Both the position numbers and the translations under genes were made by a program. The notes below the pieces were generated by a model that had not been told where the DNA came from, made no database searches, and was given only the letters and a program-made list of their open reading frames with translations. From Methanomassiliicoccus sp. (GTDB lineage: Archaea; Thermoplasmatota; Thermoplasmata; Methanomassiliicoccales; Methanomassiliicoccaceae): 64,000 nt of DNA. Positions 14,364 through 23,371 of this stretch are shown in pieces. The stretch is from NCBI GenBank assembly GCA_033485155.1, contig JAWQJJ010000005.1, forward strand, positions 124,001 to 188,000, given 5' to 3'. Positions within the stretch are counted from its first letter, which is position 1. Each line of letters begins with the position of its first letter.

Positions 14364-15887
14364 GCCCAGGTAGAAGAGGGCCGATGGGACCAGGAGGCAG
14401 CCGACCAGGTGCACCCGACCCACTCCGAGGCGGGGAGGCAGGGAGCCGAGGAGAGTGGCGATACCCAGCACCACCAGGCCGGGCAGGCCGCAGAATGCCA
14501 CGACGAGGGCGACCAGGAGGGCCAGGATCCCGCGGTTCAGGAGACGGAGGTCCGCCCCGCCGGCCGCTCGGGCGAACCAGCGGCCGAGGACCAGGGTGAA
14601 GCGATAGGATACGGCGGCGGAGACGAGGACGGAGACCAGGAGCAGGGGGAACCACGGGGAGGGCGGGGCAACCGACCCGGCGCCTTCCGGCCCCAACACC
14701 TCCTTGGCGGCAAGCATGGCGCCGGAACGGCCCTTGAAAGCTACGGCCAGGGCCAGCAGGCCGAGGACGGTGGACGCCGTACCCACCGCCGAGACCATGG
14801 TCAGGTAGCGCCGGGCGTCGTTCTCCCTCCCTCTGCCCAGTGCCGAGGCCAGGATGACCCCGGTGGTCGAGGATATGCCCGGGAACCAACCCACCAGCGC
14901 CCCGGAGAATGCTCCACGGAGACCGGCGGCCAGGTCCCGGTCTTCCTTGACCTCACGATCCTGCGGGGGCACCGAGAAGCGGCTCAGGGAAGCGAGGATG
15001 GAGGGCATGCCGAAGAGCCCGGTGAGGAGCGGAAAGAGGATGCTTTGGCCTAAGCCTTCGAAAACTCCGGAGAGGGGCAGGGCGGCGTTCATGCAGGTGA
15101 GCCCCAGGACGCCGGAGAGCAGTAGCAGCAGCACGGCCAGAGAGCGTTCCCTCCGGGCAATGGGGCGCACCTTCCACCGGCCGTCCACCCGAACCTCGCC
15201 TGCGAGGCCACGAGCCCACAGCAGCCTCCAGCGACCGCCCGAAGTGCAAAGATGGCGCACGCCCAGAGGTCCCCTCTCCACCCTGCCGGTCAGGGAAACC
15301 GCCTGCCCATCGATCGGCACCGGGCGAACGATGCTCACTACCGAGGTGGACGAGGCGGCCAGGACCACGAGACGGGCCTCGACCCTCCGTCCCCGTTCCG
15401 ACAGGACGAGCGTGACCAGGGCGACGACCACCACTGCCGGGGTCACCTGGTCCAGGAGAGAAAAGAGGTTGAGGGGCGGACCGAGGAGCAGGGACAGGGG
15501 AAGGCAGGCGACCACAGCCGCGGTTGCCCCTACCAGGCTGCCGTAGGCAGAGGATACCACGGCTGCCATCCCCCGGCCCTCGAGGAGCAGGCGGTGCCCG
15601 GGGAGCATGCTCAGCGCGGTATCCTCCTCGGGAGCGCCGAGGAAGACCGAGGGCAGGAAATCAAGAAAGGAGTGGGCCACCGCTGCGGAGACGATCATCG
15701 AGACCAGCAGCAGGGGAGCGCTCTCTCCGCCGATGCTCTCCAGCATGGGAAGTAGCACCGGCGAGGACGCCACCAGCACCAGGGCCAGAGTGTTGACGTG
15801 GACGCCCGGGGCGAGTCCGGTGAGGGTGCCCAGACCCGCTCCCAGCAGCGAGATGTATAGGACGGTCATCATCAGTAGGAGGTCCAC
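14334..15887 (-). CDS. TctA-like multi-spanning membrane protein
   Basis: This is a 517-aa integral membrane protein related to the TctA subunit of tripartite tricarboxylate transporters (archaeal COG1784 type). The conserved LGAGLGTLTGLAPGVHVNTL near the N terminus and GALVGWFPGISSTTGVILAS in the second half are the paired TctA signatures. A soluble insertion of roughly 60 residues (about 195-250), rich in beta strands, sits between the halves and may be an OB-like domain. No TctB or TctC partner is nearby, as usual for the archaeal stand-alone forms. The substrate is unknown. Confidence 0.72.
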   Translation of the reverse strand: MDLLLMMTVLYISLLGAGLGTLTGLAPGVHVNTLALVLVASSPVLLPMLESIGGESAPLLLVSMIVSAAVAHSFLDFLPSVFLGAPEEDTALSMLPGHRLLLEGRGMAAVVSSAYGSLVGATAAVVACLPLSLLLGPPLNLFSLLDQVTPAVVVVALVTLVLSERGRRVEARLVVLAASSTSVVSIVRPVPIDGQAVSLTGRVERGPLGVRHLCTSGGRWRLLWARGLAGEVRVDGRWKVRPIARRERSLAVLLLLLSGVLGLTCMNAALPLSGVFEGLGQSILFPLLTGLFGMPSILASLSRFSVPPQDREVKEDRDLAAGLRGAFSGALVGWFPGISSTTGVILASALGRGRENDARRYLTMVSAVGTASTVLGLLALAVAFKGRSGAMLAAKEVLGPEGAGSVAPPSPWFPLLLVSVLVSAAVSYRFTLVLGRWFARAAGGADLRLLNRGILALLVALVVAFCGLPGLVVLGIATLLGSLPPRLGVGRVHLVGCLLVPSALFYLGLEASLLAVL

Positions 15888-15979
15888 GGGCCTGCTTTCT
15901 TCCGGGAAGGATGAAATTGGTGCCCCTACTCGTAGCCTGCGTCTAGTGTTTTAAGGAGCAGCAAGAATACCGTACCTAC

Positions 15980-16894
15980 ATGTCGGTGGTGTCCGCGAGG
16001 AAACTGGTGAAGAAGTATGACGGGCTAGTCGCCGTGGACCATATCGACTTCGACATCCAAGAAGGAGAGATATTCGGCTTCCTTGGGCCCAACGGTGCGG
16101 GCAAGAGCACCACCATGCGCATGATCCAGGGGGTCTCGCCCATCACCTCCGGCAAGTTGGAGGTCCTGGGCATGGACGTGGCGAAGAAAAGCAAGGAGGT
16201 CAAGGCCCTCATCGGCGTGGCGCCTCAGGAGAACAACCTGGACCCTGATTTCCCGGTCATCCGCAACCTCACCACCTATGCCCGGTACTTCCGCGTCCCT
16301 CCGGCAGAGGCGGAGAAGCGGGCCCGCCGGCTGCTGGAGTTCATGCAGCTGAAGGACAAAGCTGACGCCGAGGTCGAGGAGCTGTCTGGAGGGATGAAGC
16401 GCCGGCTCATCGTGGCCCGGGCACTGATCAACGACCCTCGCCTCCTGATCCTCGACGAGCCGACCACCGGCCTCGACCCACAGGCCCGGCACCTCCTGTG
16501 GGAGCAGATCAGGGACCTCCGCAAGAACGGGGCCACCATCATCCTGTCGACGCACTACATGGACGAGGCGGAGCAGCTCTGCGACCGGCTGGTCATCATG
16601 GAGAACGGGCGCTTCCTGGTCGAGGGAAAGCCGAAGGACCTCATCCAGCAGGTGGTCGGTCCGTGCGTCATGGAGGTCATCGAGCCGGGGGAGGGCAAGG
16701 AGAAAGACGCCTTCCTGGCCGCCAACGGCGACCAGGTGGAGCGCTCGGCCGACCGCATCTACGTGTACTCGAAGCAATGTCAGACGGTGCAGGCGGAGTT
16801 TCGCCGACGGTACCCTGATACATACTCCACCGTCCGCCCCGCCACCCTCGAGGATGTATTCCTGAAACTCACCGGAAGGAGGTTGAAGGAATGA
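15980..16894 (+). CDS. ABC transporter ATP-binding protein (ABC-2/DrrA type)
   Basis: This 304-aa ATPase has Walker A GPNGAGKST (residues 38-46), signature LSGGMKRRLIVARAL and Walker B LLILDEPTTGLDP, plus the switch His in STHYMDEAEQL. The C-terminal ~80 residues form the extension typical of DrrA-like exporters. It pairs with the permease gene that starts four bases before its stop. The pair would export a drug, lipid or other hydrophobic compound from the cell. The substrate is not determinable. Confidence 0.9.
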   Translation: MSVVSARKLVKKYDGLVAVDHIDFDIQEGEIFGFLGPNGAGKSTTMRMIQGVSPITSGKLEVLGMDVAKKSKEVKALIGVAPQENNLDPDFPVIRNLTTYARYFRVPPAEAEKRARRLLEFMQLKDKADAEVEELSGGMKRRLIVARALINDPRLLILDEPTTGLDPQARHLLWEQIRDLRKNGATIILSTHYMDEAEQLCDRLVIMENGRFLVEGKPKDLIQQVVGPCVMEVIEPGEGKEKDAFLAANGDQVERSADRIYVYSKQCQTVQAEFRRRYPDTYSTVRPATLEDVFLKLTGRRLKE

Positions 16895-17694
16895 GTTTGC
16901 TCTCCAACATTGACTCGGGTGCGGTGCTGGTGTGGCGGCGGAACGCCGATGTATTCTTCAAGACCTGGAAGACGAACTTCCTACCCTCGATCATCGAACC
17001 CCTTCTGTACCTGGTGGCCATGGGCGCGGGGCTGGGAGGCCTTATCGTGGGCCTCACCTACGCCGGGCAAGACATCAACTACGTGCGCTTCCTGGCCCCC
17101 GGCCTGGTGGCCATCTCGATCATGTACGGCGGGTTCTTCGAATGCACCTACGGGTCGTTCGTGCGCATGCACTATCAGAAGACCTTCGACGCCATCGTAG
17201 CCACCCCGGTCAGCCTGGAGGACGTCATCGCCGGCGAGATTCTGTGGGGAGCGAGCAAGAGCTTCCTCAACTCCAGCATCGTGCTGCTGGTCATCGAGAC
17301 CATGGGACTGACTCTCGTGCCCGAGGTGTGGTACGCTTCTCCCACAGTCCTCCTGGTGCCACTGCTGGCGTTCCTCGGCGGATTGATGTTCTCATCCATT
17401 GCCATGATCTTCACCGCGGTGGTTCCCAACATAGACTCCTTCAACTATCCGTTCTACCTCCTGGTCACGCCCATGTTCCTGCTGGGGGGCACCTTCTTCC
17501 CCATCTCCCAGCTAGGGGCGGCGGAGCCCATCGCTTACATCTTCCCGCTGACCCACGTGAGCATCCTGGTGCGGAACATGTGCCTCGGGCTAGTGGGGTG
17601 GATCGACCTCGCCGCCCTGGTGTATGTGACGGCGGCGACCGTCATCACCTTCATTCCCGCGGTGTATCTGATGAGGAAGCGCCTGGTGCGGTGA
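16891..17694 (+). CDS. ABC-2 type permease
   Basis: This 267-aa membrane protein has six predicted spans and the ABC-2 family signature near the C-terminal half (PMFLLGGTFFPISQLG). The N terminus (WRRNADVFFKTWKTNFLPSIIEPLLYL) matches NodJ/DrrB-type permeases. The ATG is preceded by GGAGGTTGAAGGA and overlaps the ATPase gene. The last 44 bases overlap the convergent hypoxanthine phosphoribosyltransferase gene, an unusually long tail-to-tail overlap in which both frames stay open. Confidence 0.88.
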   Translation: MSLLSNIDSGAVLVWRRNADVFFKTWKTNFLPSIIEPLLYLVAMGAGLGGLIVGLTYAGQDINYVRFLAPGLVAISIMYGGFFECTYGSFVRMHYQKTFDAIVATPVSLEDVIAGEILWGASKSFLNSSIVLLVIETMGLTLVPEVWYASPTVLLVPLLAFLGGLMFSSIAMIFTAVVPNIDSFNYPFYLLVTPMFLLGGTFFPISQLGAAEPIAYIFPLTHVSILVRNMCLGLVGWIDLAALVYVTAATVITFIPAVYLMRKRLVR

Positions 17695-18253
17695 TCTGGT
17701 CCACGACCTCGAGGCGGCCGCCGTGGACCTCCACCTTGACCAGTGCGCGAATGACGAGACCGAGCTCCCGTTCCAGGCCGGGCCGCGTGTCCCCTTTCTC
17801 CACCGCCACCAGGACGTCTACCACCACCGCCCCGGCCGCCCTGAGCGCCAGGATCAGCGGGCGAAGGGTCCCCCCGGTGGACAGGACGTCATCCACGATG
17901 ACCACGCGGTCACCCGGCCCCACACCGTTGATGTACAGCTTCCCCTTGGAGTAGCCAGTGGTCTGTCCCACCTCGATCTCCCCCGGAAGACCATAACGCC
18001 GCTTTCGCACCACCGCGTAGGGGACGCCCAGCTCCTGGGACAGGGCTACCGCCAGGGGGATTCCCATGGCCTCCGGGCCGAGGATGAGATCGCAGTCGAA
18101 GTCACCGATCCGGAGCATAGCTTGGACCACTTCCGACAGGATCGCGGGAGAGACTCTGGGGACGCCATCGGTGAGAGGATGAATGAAATAGTCGTACCCA
18201 CCCACGTCGATGATGGGAGCGCTCTCCAGGCTGGCCTTGAACCGCTCGAGCAT
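17651..18253 (-). CDS. hpt: Archaeal hypoxanthine phosphoribosyltransferase, copy 1
   Basis: This 200-aa type I phosphoribosyltransferase of the archaeal Hpt family converts hypoxanthine (and perhaps guanine) plus PRPP to the nucleotide. The PRPP-binding motif VVIVDDVLSTGGTL is at about residues 117-130. The family-specific YFIHPLTDGVPRVSP near the N terminus and LILGPEAMGIPLAVALS are present. It lies directly downstream of a guanine/xanthine phosphoribosyltransferase-like gene, and a second copy of the same family lies upstream in the same cluster. The C-terminal ~15 residues are unconserved-looking and lie in the overlap with the ABC permease gene. Confidence 0.85.
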   Translation of the reverse strand: MLERFKASLESAPIIDVGGYDYFIHPLTDGVPRVSPAILSEVVQAMLRIGDFDCDLILGPEAMGIPLAVALSQELGVPYAVVRKRRYGLPGEIEVGQTTGYSKGKLYINGVGPGDRVVIVDDVLSTGGTLRPLILALRAAGAVVVDVLVAVEKGDTRPGLERELGLVIRALVKVEVHGGRLEVVDQITAPGASSSDTPRE

Positions 18254-18269
18254 GGGACCAAACGAGGCG

Positions 18270-18938
18270 TTACCGCCCCTCCGCCCGGGCCCAGCTGCCC
18301 TTCGTCCTGATGATTTTGCCTCCCTCTTTGAGCTCCCTCAGCGTCGAGCGCACCAGCGGCAAAGGGACGTTGATCTTGAACTGGGACTTGAACGCCCGGC
18401 GTATGCCCGCGTCATCCCGGGCCTCGGTAAGGGTCTTGGGCAGAAGGGTCCGCATGTCCTCGTGCAGATTCCAGGGGAAGATGAACCACGTCCACTGATC
18501 CTCAGGCACCCGAACGGAGTAGTAGTCCGGCTCCATCTTGGAGTGGGCGATGTGCAACAAGGTGGAGGTTTTGATGGCCCTCGGGTGCTTGTTGGACAGG
18601 TGTGCAGTGGCTAGAGTAAGCGATTCCCCGGTGTCGGTAATGTCGTCTACGATGAGCACCGACTCATCCTTCACGTCGGTGCTCAGCTCCTGGGTCAGGA
18701 GCGCCTTTCCGTCCTGGTTGGCAGTCACTCCCCAGTGCTCGGTCTTCACCGCGTACAGCTTCTTCACGCTGAGGGTGTCGCACAGCAGCCTGGCCGGCAC
18801 CCAGCCTCCCCGGGTCAGCCCGACGATGACCGACGGCCGGTAGCCGCTGGCCTGGACCTGTTTGGCAACGTCCATGGTCCACCTGGCGATCTCATCATAA
18901 GTGACCAACTTGCACCTGAAGCTCTCAACCTCTCCCAT
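18270..18938 (-). CDS. Xanthine/guanine phosphoribosyltransferase-like protein
   Basis: This is a 222-aa protein with an N-terminal phosphoribosyltransferase domain: VGLTRGGWVPARLLCD and the PRPP loop VLIVDDITDTGESL (near residues 93-106). The C-terminal ~70 residues (from about 150) resemble a small winged-helix-like segment (PLPLVRSTLRELKEGGKIIR). This two-part form is known among archaeal Gpt-like proteins; it may salvage guanine or xanthine. It sits between two Hpt paralogues on the same strand, 16 bases upstream of copy 1. The 99-base gap before copy 2 holds a GGCCCC/GGGGCC hairpin. Confidence 0.8.
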   Translation of the reverse strand: MGEVESFRCKLVTYDEIARWTMDVAKQVQASGYRPSVIVGLTRGGWVPARLLCDTLSVKKLYAVKTEHWGVTANQDGKALLTQELSTDVKDESVLIVDDITDTGESLTLATAHLSNKHPRAIKTSTLLHIAHSKMEPDYYSVRVPEDQWTWFIFPWNLHEDMRTLLPKTLTEARDDAGIRRAFKSQFKINVPLPLVRSTLRELKEGGKIIRTKGSWARAEGR

Positions 18939-19037
18939 GTCGAACCTCCGTGCGCCGGGCGCCGTCGGCCCCCTCGGGGCCCCACGGCCTGGGCATCGGT
19001 GATGCTGGCAAACGATGTGGCCATCATTAATCTTTCG

Positions 19038-19640
19038 TCATCCATTTTCATCGGCGGGGAGAGGTTCCGACACCACGGCCCTCCCGTTCCGTACCTCGAC
19101 CCTCAGCAGGGTCTTGATGCGCACTCCCAGCTCCCGCTCCAGAGCCGGCCGGGCGCCGCCCTTCTCCAGGACGGCAACAACATCCACGATGCGTACGCCA
19201 ACTCGCCGCAGCGTGGATACGACGCACCGTAGGGTTCCCCCAGTGGACACGATATCGTCCACGATGACCACGCGGTCACCGGACCCCACGCCGTTGAGGT
19301 ACATCGTGCAGCGCGAGTATCCCGTGACCTGTTCCAGCTCTACCTCCCCCGGGAGACCGTACCGGCGCTTGCGCACCACCGCGTAGGGGATCCCGGTGCG
19401 CAGCGAGAGAGAAACTGCCACCGGAATGCCCATGGCCTCCGGGCCGAGTATGAGGTCGCAGTCGAGGTCGGCGACCGCCATGATGCCGTCGGTGATCTCT
19501 GCCAGCATCAGGGGGTCGACCCGGGGAACGCCATCGGTGATCGGGGTGACGACGTAGCTGTAGTCTTCCCGTTTCACAACCGGCGACCTTTCCACCGAGC
19601 TTCGGAGCAGGGGCAGTCTTGCCTCAGGGGCTGGCATCAA
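19038..19640 (-). CDS. Archaeal hypoxanthine phosphoribosyltransferase-like protein, copy 2
   Basis: This 200-aa paralogue of copy 1 has the same landmarks: YVVTPITDGVPRVDP, LILGPEAMGIPVAVSLS, and the PRPP loop VVIVDDIVSTGGTL. The N terminus is more divergent than in copy 1. It overlaps the end of the adenine deaminase gene by 17 bases, so the two are translated together; deamination of adenine would feed hypoxanthine straight to this enzyme. Having two Hpt-family copies suggests different base preference, for example adenine or hypoxanthine versus guanine. Confidence 0.82.
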   Translation of the reverse strand: MMPAPEARLPLLRSSVERSPVVKREDYSYVVTPITDGVPRVDPLMLAEITDGIMAVADLDCDLILGPEAMGIPVAVSLSLRTGIPYAVVRKRRYGLPGEVELEQVTGYSRCTMYLNGVGSGDRVVIVDDIVSTGGTLRCVVSTLRRVGVRIVDVVAVLEKGGARPALERELGVRIKTLLRVEVRNGRAVVSEPLPADENG

Positions 19641-21327
19641 CGATCAACTCGGGTTCCCGTTCCCCCACCACCGGGCTCACCGGGACGCCGCGTACCGTGT
19701 CGTAGAGGCCACGGTCCCCCAGCTTGAGGTCCGGCACGGTGAGCAGGGATTGGAAGGAGAGAGTCATGAACGGAGCTGGCAGAGGACATCCCATGCCCTC
19801 GAGGAAGGCGGTGATCTCTTCCTCCTTCCGGATCACCTCGGCCCAGGGGGCTGCGGTCATGAGGCCCGCCACCGGCAGCTCCAACCTAACGTCCTCCGCT
19901 CCGTCTGTCGCGTAATAACCTCCACCCTGGGCCACGACGGCGTTGAGGGCCTGGGCCAGCAGGACGGGGTCGGTGCCCACGCCGATCAGGTTGTGGGAGT
20001 CGTGGGCGACCGAGGAAGCCATCGCCCCTCTCAGCAGGCCAAAGCCCTTGGCGAAGGCCACCGCCGGGGGCGCCGGCTGGTAGCGGTTGGCGACGGCGAT
20101 GAGCAGCACGTCCTGTTCGGGATCCGGGATAACGGTCCCGTCCTCCACCTCAAGGTCCGCGGTGGCGGCCAGGCTGGCGATCTGTCCGGGCAAGGCCTTT
20201 ATCGCCCTCACCGTTGCCTTCATCCGGCCCGACGTGACCCTGAGGTCCCTCGACAGGACCTCGACCGGCGCGATGGCCGGAGGCACGATGGTCGGCGTCC
20301 CGGTGAACAGGGGCACACCGTCCTTGGCCACGAGCTCACCCCCGATCCATGTTTCCAGCACTCGGAAGGTGGAGAGGTCGGAGACCACGGTCAGGTCGGC
20401 CGGGCCGCCGTCGTACAGCGAGCCGCCCGGCAGACTGTAGTGCTCGGCCGGCCACCGCGTCACCGCCCGCACCGCGTGGATGGGGTCCATCCCCCCCGCA
20501 ATCGCCTTCCTTAGGAGAGCGTCCACATGACCCTCGGCCATGTCCTTGGCCCGCAGGTCGTCGGTGACCAAGAAGTGCTTGTTCTCCTTAGCGAATGGCA
20601 GTAACTCCTCGAAGTCCTGCGCGGCGCTCCCCTCCCGCACCATGATGGTCATGCCCTTGCGATGCTTCTCCTCCGCCTCCCTCAGGGTCGCGCACTCATG
20701 ATCGGTGGAGATCCCGGCCATCATGTACCGGTCGAGATCGTATCCAGTGAGGCCGGGGCAATGGCCGTCGACCGGCTTGCCGAGTTGGGAGGCCACCTCG
20801 ATCTTGGCCATGAGCGCGGGGTCCTCCGTCAGCACCCCGGGTATGTTCATGACCTCGCCCAAGGCCACGAACTCCTCGCTCGAAAGCATCCTCTTGACAT
20901 CTTCCCAGCCGATTACCGCTCCCGCCGTCTCCATGGCGGTCGAGGGGACGCTGGATGGAGCTGTGTAGTAGAAGTGTAAGGGAGTATCCCTCCCGTCATC
21001 CAGCATGTACTGGATGCCTGGCATGCCCATGACGTTGGCTATCTCGTGAGGGTTCGCCACCACCGCGGCGGTGCCATGGGCCACCGCCAGCTCGGCGTAT
21101 CGGTATGGTGTCAAGAGGGACGATTCGATGTGCACGTGCGCGTCGATCAGTCCAGGTAAGATGAAGCGCTGGGGGGCGGCGATCTTGCGTTCGATCCTCA
21201 CGATGACCCCCTGGTAGAAGTTGACGCATGCCGGATGGATCTCGCCACTGAGCACGTCCACCAACTGACCATCGACATGCTTGACCACGATCGAGCCCAA
21301 CGTGTCATCGTACGGATGCGAAGCCAT
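19624..21327 (-). CDS. ade: Adenine deaminase
   Basis: This 567-aa amidohydrolase converts adenine to hypoxanthine. The metal-binding motif IDAHVHIESSLL (near residue 62) and the following ANPHEIANVMG are characteristic of the Ade family. GHCPGLTG and DHECATLREA supply later histidines. The C-terminal region (SSVAHDSHNLIGVG) is also typical. It heads the salvage cluster ade-hpt2-gpt-hpt1. Length is normal for the family. Confidence 0.93.
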   Translation of the reverse strand: MASHPYDDTLGSIVVKHVDGQLVDVLSGEIHPACVNFYQGVIVRIERKIAAPQRFILPGLIDAHVHIESSLLTPYRYAELAVAHGTAAVVANPHEIANVMGMPGIQYMLDDGRDTPLHFYYTAPSSVPSTAMETAGAVIGWEDVKRMLSSEEFVALGEVMNIPGVLTEDPALMAKIEVASQLGKPVDGHCPGLTGYDLDRYMMAGISTDHECATLREAEEKHRKGMTIMVREGSAAQDFEELLPFAKENKHFLVTDDLRAKDMAEGHVDALLRKAIAGGMDPIHAVRAVTRWPAEHYSLPGGSLYDGGPADLTVVSDLSTFRVLETWIGGELVAKDGVPLFTGTPTIVPPAIAPVEVLSRDLRVTSGRMKATVRAIKALPGQIASLAATADLEVEDGTVIPDPEQDVLLIAVANRYQPAPPAVAFAKGFGLLRGAMASSVAHDSHNLIGVGTDPVLLAQALNAVVAQGGGYYATDGAEDVRLELPVAGLMTAAPWAEVIRKEEEITAFLEGMGCPLPAPFMTLSFQSLLTVPDLKLGDRGLYDTVRGVPVSPVVGEREPELIVDASP

Positions 21328-21381
21328 GGTCCATACTAGGGTGCGGAATCCTAAAATTCTTTTCTAGACCTATGGAACGCT

Positions 21382-21630
21382 ATGCCCTTTCCCCGCGATG
21401 TGCTGAACCGGGTGCGCTGGACCGAGGGGGACCTCAGGGGAGTCGTCATCACCTACCTGCACCGCGGGGCGCCGGAGGATCGAATGAGCGTTAGGGGTGA
21501 GGACATCGTGGAGCTGGGGCGGTCGTTCTTCGTGACCGCGGACAGCAAGATCCCGTACCACCGTATCAGGGTCATCGAGCGTGGAGGCGAGGTGCTGTAT
21601 CGGGAAAGGGGCGAAAATAGGGATTGGTAA
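21382..21630 (+). CDS. UPF0248 (DUF504) family protein
   Basis: This 82-aa archaeal protein has the UPF0248 landmarks: the VLNRVRW opening, VVITYLHRGAPEDRM and the C-terminal IPYHRIRVIERGGEVLY. The family is small, archaeal and eukaryotic, and of unknown function; eukaryotic relatives are RNA-associated. It is a single gene between divergent adenine deaminase and a convergent zinc-ribbon membrane protein. Confidence 0.82.
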   Translation: MPFPRDVLNRVRWTEGDLRGVVITYLHRGAPEDRMSVRGEDIVELGRSFFVTADSKIPYHRIRVIERGGEVLYRERGENRDW

Positions 21631-21645
21631 GAGGTTTGGTCCTGT

Positions 21646-22302
21646 TCACCGGGGCGCACCGCAATTCGGGCAGTTCCTCATGAACGCCGGATACTGGACG
21701 CCGCAGTTCTTGCACTTGATCATCTCCGACCTCTGCTGCTGAGGAGCCTCCGGAGCGGGGGCGGCGGGGGGCGGGACAGGCGCCTGGTACTGCTGCGGGG
21801 GAGCCGGATGCTGCTGCGCAGGGGCCTGGTACTGCCCGGGGGCCTGAGGCTTCTGAGGATACTGCTGCGGCTGCTGATAGTATTGGGTCGGGTACTGCTG
21901 GTATTGGGGCTGGAAGACCTCCTGCAAGCGGACGAACGCCAGGAGCAGGAAGATGCCCGGGATCACCAGGAAGATCAGGCCTAGGATGCCCCATATAAGG
22001 AGCTTGTCGCTGGCCTCACGGAACTTGCCCTGATCGAGCGGCTCGAACACGGTCTTGCCCATCATGTAGAAGAGGAAAGCCAGGACCAGCATGGCGAGGA
22101 TGAAGTACAGGCCCGTTACCCACTCGCCGGTGACAAAGCTGACGACAGCCATGATCAAAGCGATTACAGACATCACGCCGGTAATCAGTTGCCCCCAGTA
22201 CGCGAACTGGCGGGCATCCCTGGCGGCGGCCGGAAGCCATGCTGGCCCGGTGCTGCTTGCTAGGAATGGTATGTTTTGCATATTCGGTATATTAGACGAC
22301 AC
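21646..22302 (-). CDS. Membrane protein with Pro/Gln-rich linker and C-terminal zinc ribbon
   Basis: This 218-aa protein has three hydrophobic segments (about 38-60, 65-81 and 101-124), then a long low-complexity Pro/Gln/Tyr/Ala linker (about 130-190), then a zinc ribbon CKNCG...CPNCGAPR at the extreme C terminus. This tail is typical of many small archaeal/bacterial membrane proteins. It may be a membrane-tethered adaptor. No specific function can be given. Confidence 0.65.
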   Translation of the reverse strand: MSSNIPNMQNIPFLASSTGPAWLPAAARDARQFAYWGQLITGVMSVIALIMAVVSFVTGEWVTGLYFILAMLVLAFLFYMMGKTVFEPLDQGKFREASDKLLIWGILGLIFLVIPGIFLLLAFVRLQEVFQPQYQQYPTQYYQQPQQYPQKPQAPGQYQAPAQQHPAPPQQYQAPVPPPAAPAPEAPQQQRSEMIKCKNCGVQYPAFMRNCPNCGAPR

Positions 22303-22500
22303 GCTCTCCCTCCCTGGTTGTCTGGAAACCAGTCGTATGACGCCGAATGCCCCTCCGAAATAAATAATCTATCCATACTGATGCTGCCAGCAGGGACCTA
22401 CCAGTCCTGATTGAGGCGGTCACCGTTCTTGTTATCGATATGTTTAATATACGGCAACAATTACGAAAAATAACCAAGATCTAGAGGATGAACGAGACTT
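22303..22500. promoter_or_regulatory. Divergent AT-rich promoter region
   Basis: This 198-base spacer lies between the zinc-ribbon membrane protein and the TPD nuclease gene. AT-rich elements near 22362-22375 (AAATAAATAATC) face the left gene, and GATATGTTTAATATACGG at 22436-22453 faces the right gene, about 50 bases before its ATG. No RNA gene is visible. Confidence 0.4.
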
Positions 22501-23301
22501 ATGAAGTTTGAAGAGTTCAAGGCCCTCTATGACCGGCTGAACACCCATGAGGATGTCAAAGCCCTGTCAGTGGAGACCGGTCTTGATGAGGAGCTTCTCA
22601 ACGTCATCTATACCCAGAGGACGGTCCGAGAGGCGACCAAGCGCTATCACGTGGTGAAACGGAACGCTCCGCGATTGCTACGGGAGTGGAAGAACGGGAC
22701 CAGCCTGCTGGATATCTCGAGGAAGTGGAACTTTCCCCCTATTCTCACCGCCCTGCTCATCTTTCAGGAGAACGGCTTCTCCAAGAAGCAATTCTGGAAG
22801 TACATCCGAGAACCGGAGTCCATCCCCAACCCCCGGACCAAGCGGGAGGTAGAGGAGATCACCAAGGCGGACACCATCTACTCACCGTGGGGCAACGAGA
22901 TCCAATATAAGAGGGGAACATGGGGCGAGGAGAAGCTGCACGAATGGTTGAACGCGCATAATATCACCTACCGCACGGAGAAGGACCTCCGCGGCAAGTT
23001 CACAAAAACCCCCGACTGCCTGCTCGATGAACCGCTCAAGGTCAACGGCTGGACCATCAACTGGATCGAGTCCAAGGCCTCCTTCGGCGACCGCACCGAG
23101 TTCAACAAGAACATCCGCGGGCAACTGGGTCAGTACGTGGACATGTTCGGCCACGGATTAGTAGTATACTGGTTCGGGCACGTGGATGAGGTCGATTGCC
23201 CCCCGGGCATCGAGATCATCGACGCCAACCTGTGCACCATGGACTGTGAGAAGACCACGGGCGAGGATTTCTGCCCGGAAGAGATCACCGACGACCCCTA
23301 A
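22501..23301 (+). CDS. TPD-domain nuclease-like protein, homologue of human CDIN1 (C15orf41)
   Basis: This 266-aa protein has a helical N-terminal region (1-110) that looks like paired helix-turn-helix segments, and a C-terminal PD-(D/E)XK nuclease-type domain. The diagnostic TPD is at residues 170-172 with catalytic Asp172, followed by WIESKASFGD (189-198) supplying Glu190 and Lys192, then GQLGQYVDMFG. This matches the CDIN1/C15orf41 family, whose human member is mutated in congenital dyserythropoietic anaemia. The archaeal role is unknown. A second nuclease-fold gene follows 70 bases downstream on the same strand, suggesting joint action. Confidence 0.75.
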   Translation: MKFEEFKALYDRLNTHEDVKALSVETGLDEELLNVIYTQRTVREATKRYHVVKRNAPRLLREWKNGTSLLDISRKWNFPPILTALLIFQENGFSKKQFWKYIREPESIPNPRTKREVEEITKADTIYSPWGNEIQYKRGTWGEEKLHEWLNAHNITYRTEKDLRGKFTKTPDCLLDEPLKVNGWTINWIESKASFGDRTEFNKNIRGQLGQYVDMFGHGLVVYWFGHVDEVDCPPGIEIIDANLCTMDCEKTTGEDFCPEEITDDP

Positions 23302-23371
23302 CCGGGGTCCGTTCTGATTTTCAAACATTGGTTCAGGTAGGCTAAGATAGGTCTAGGCCGATGCCCGACCG

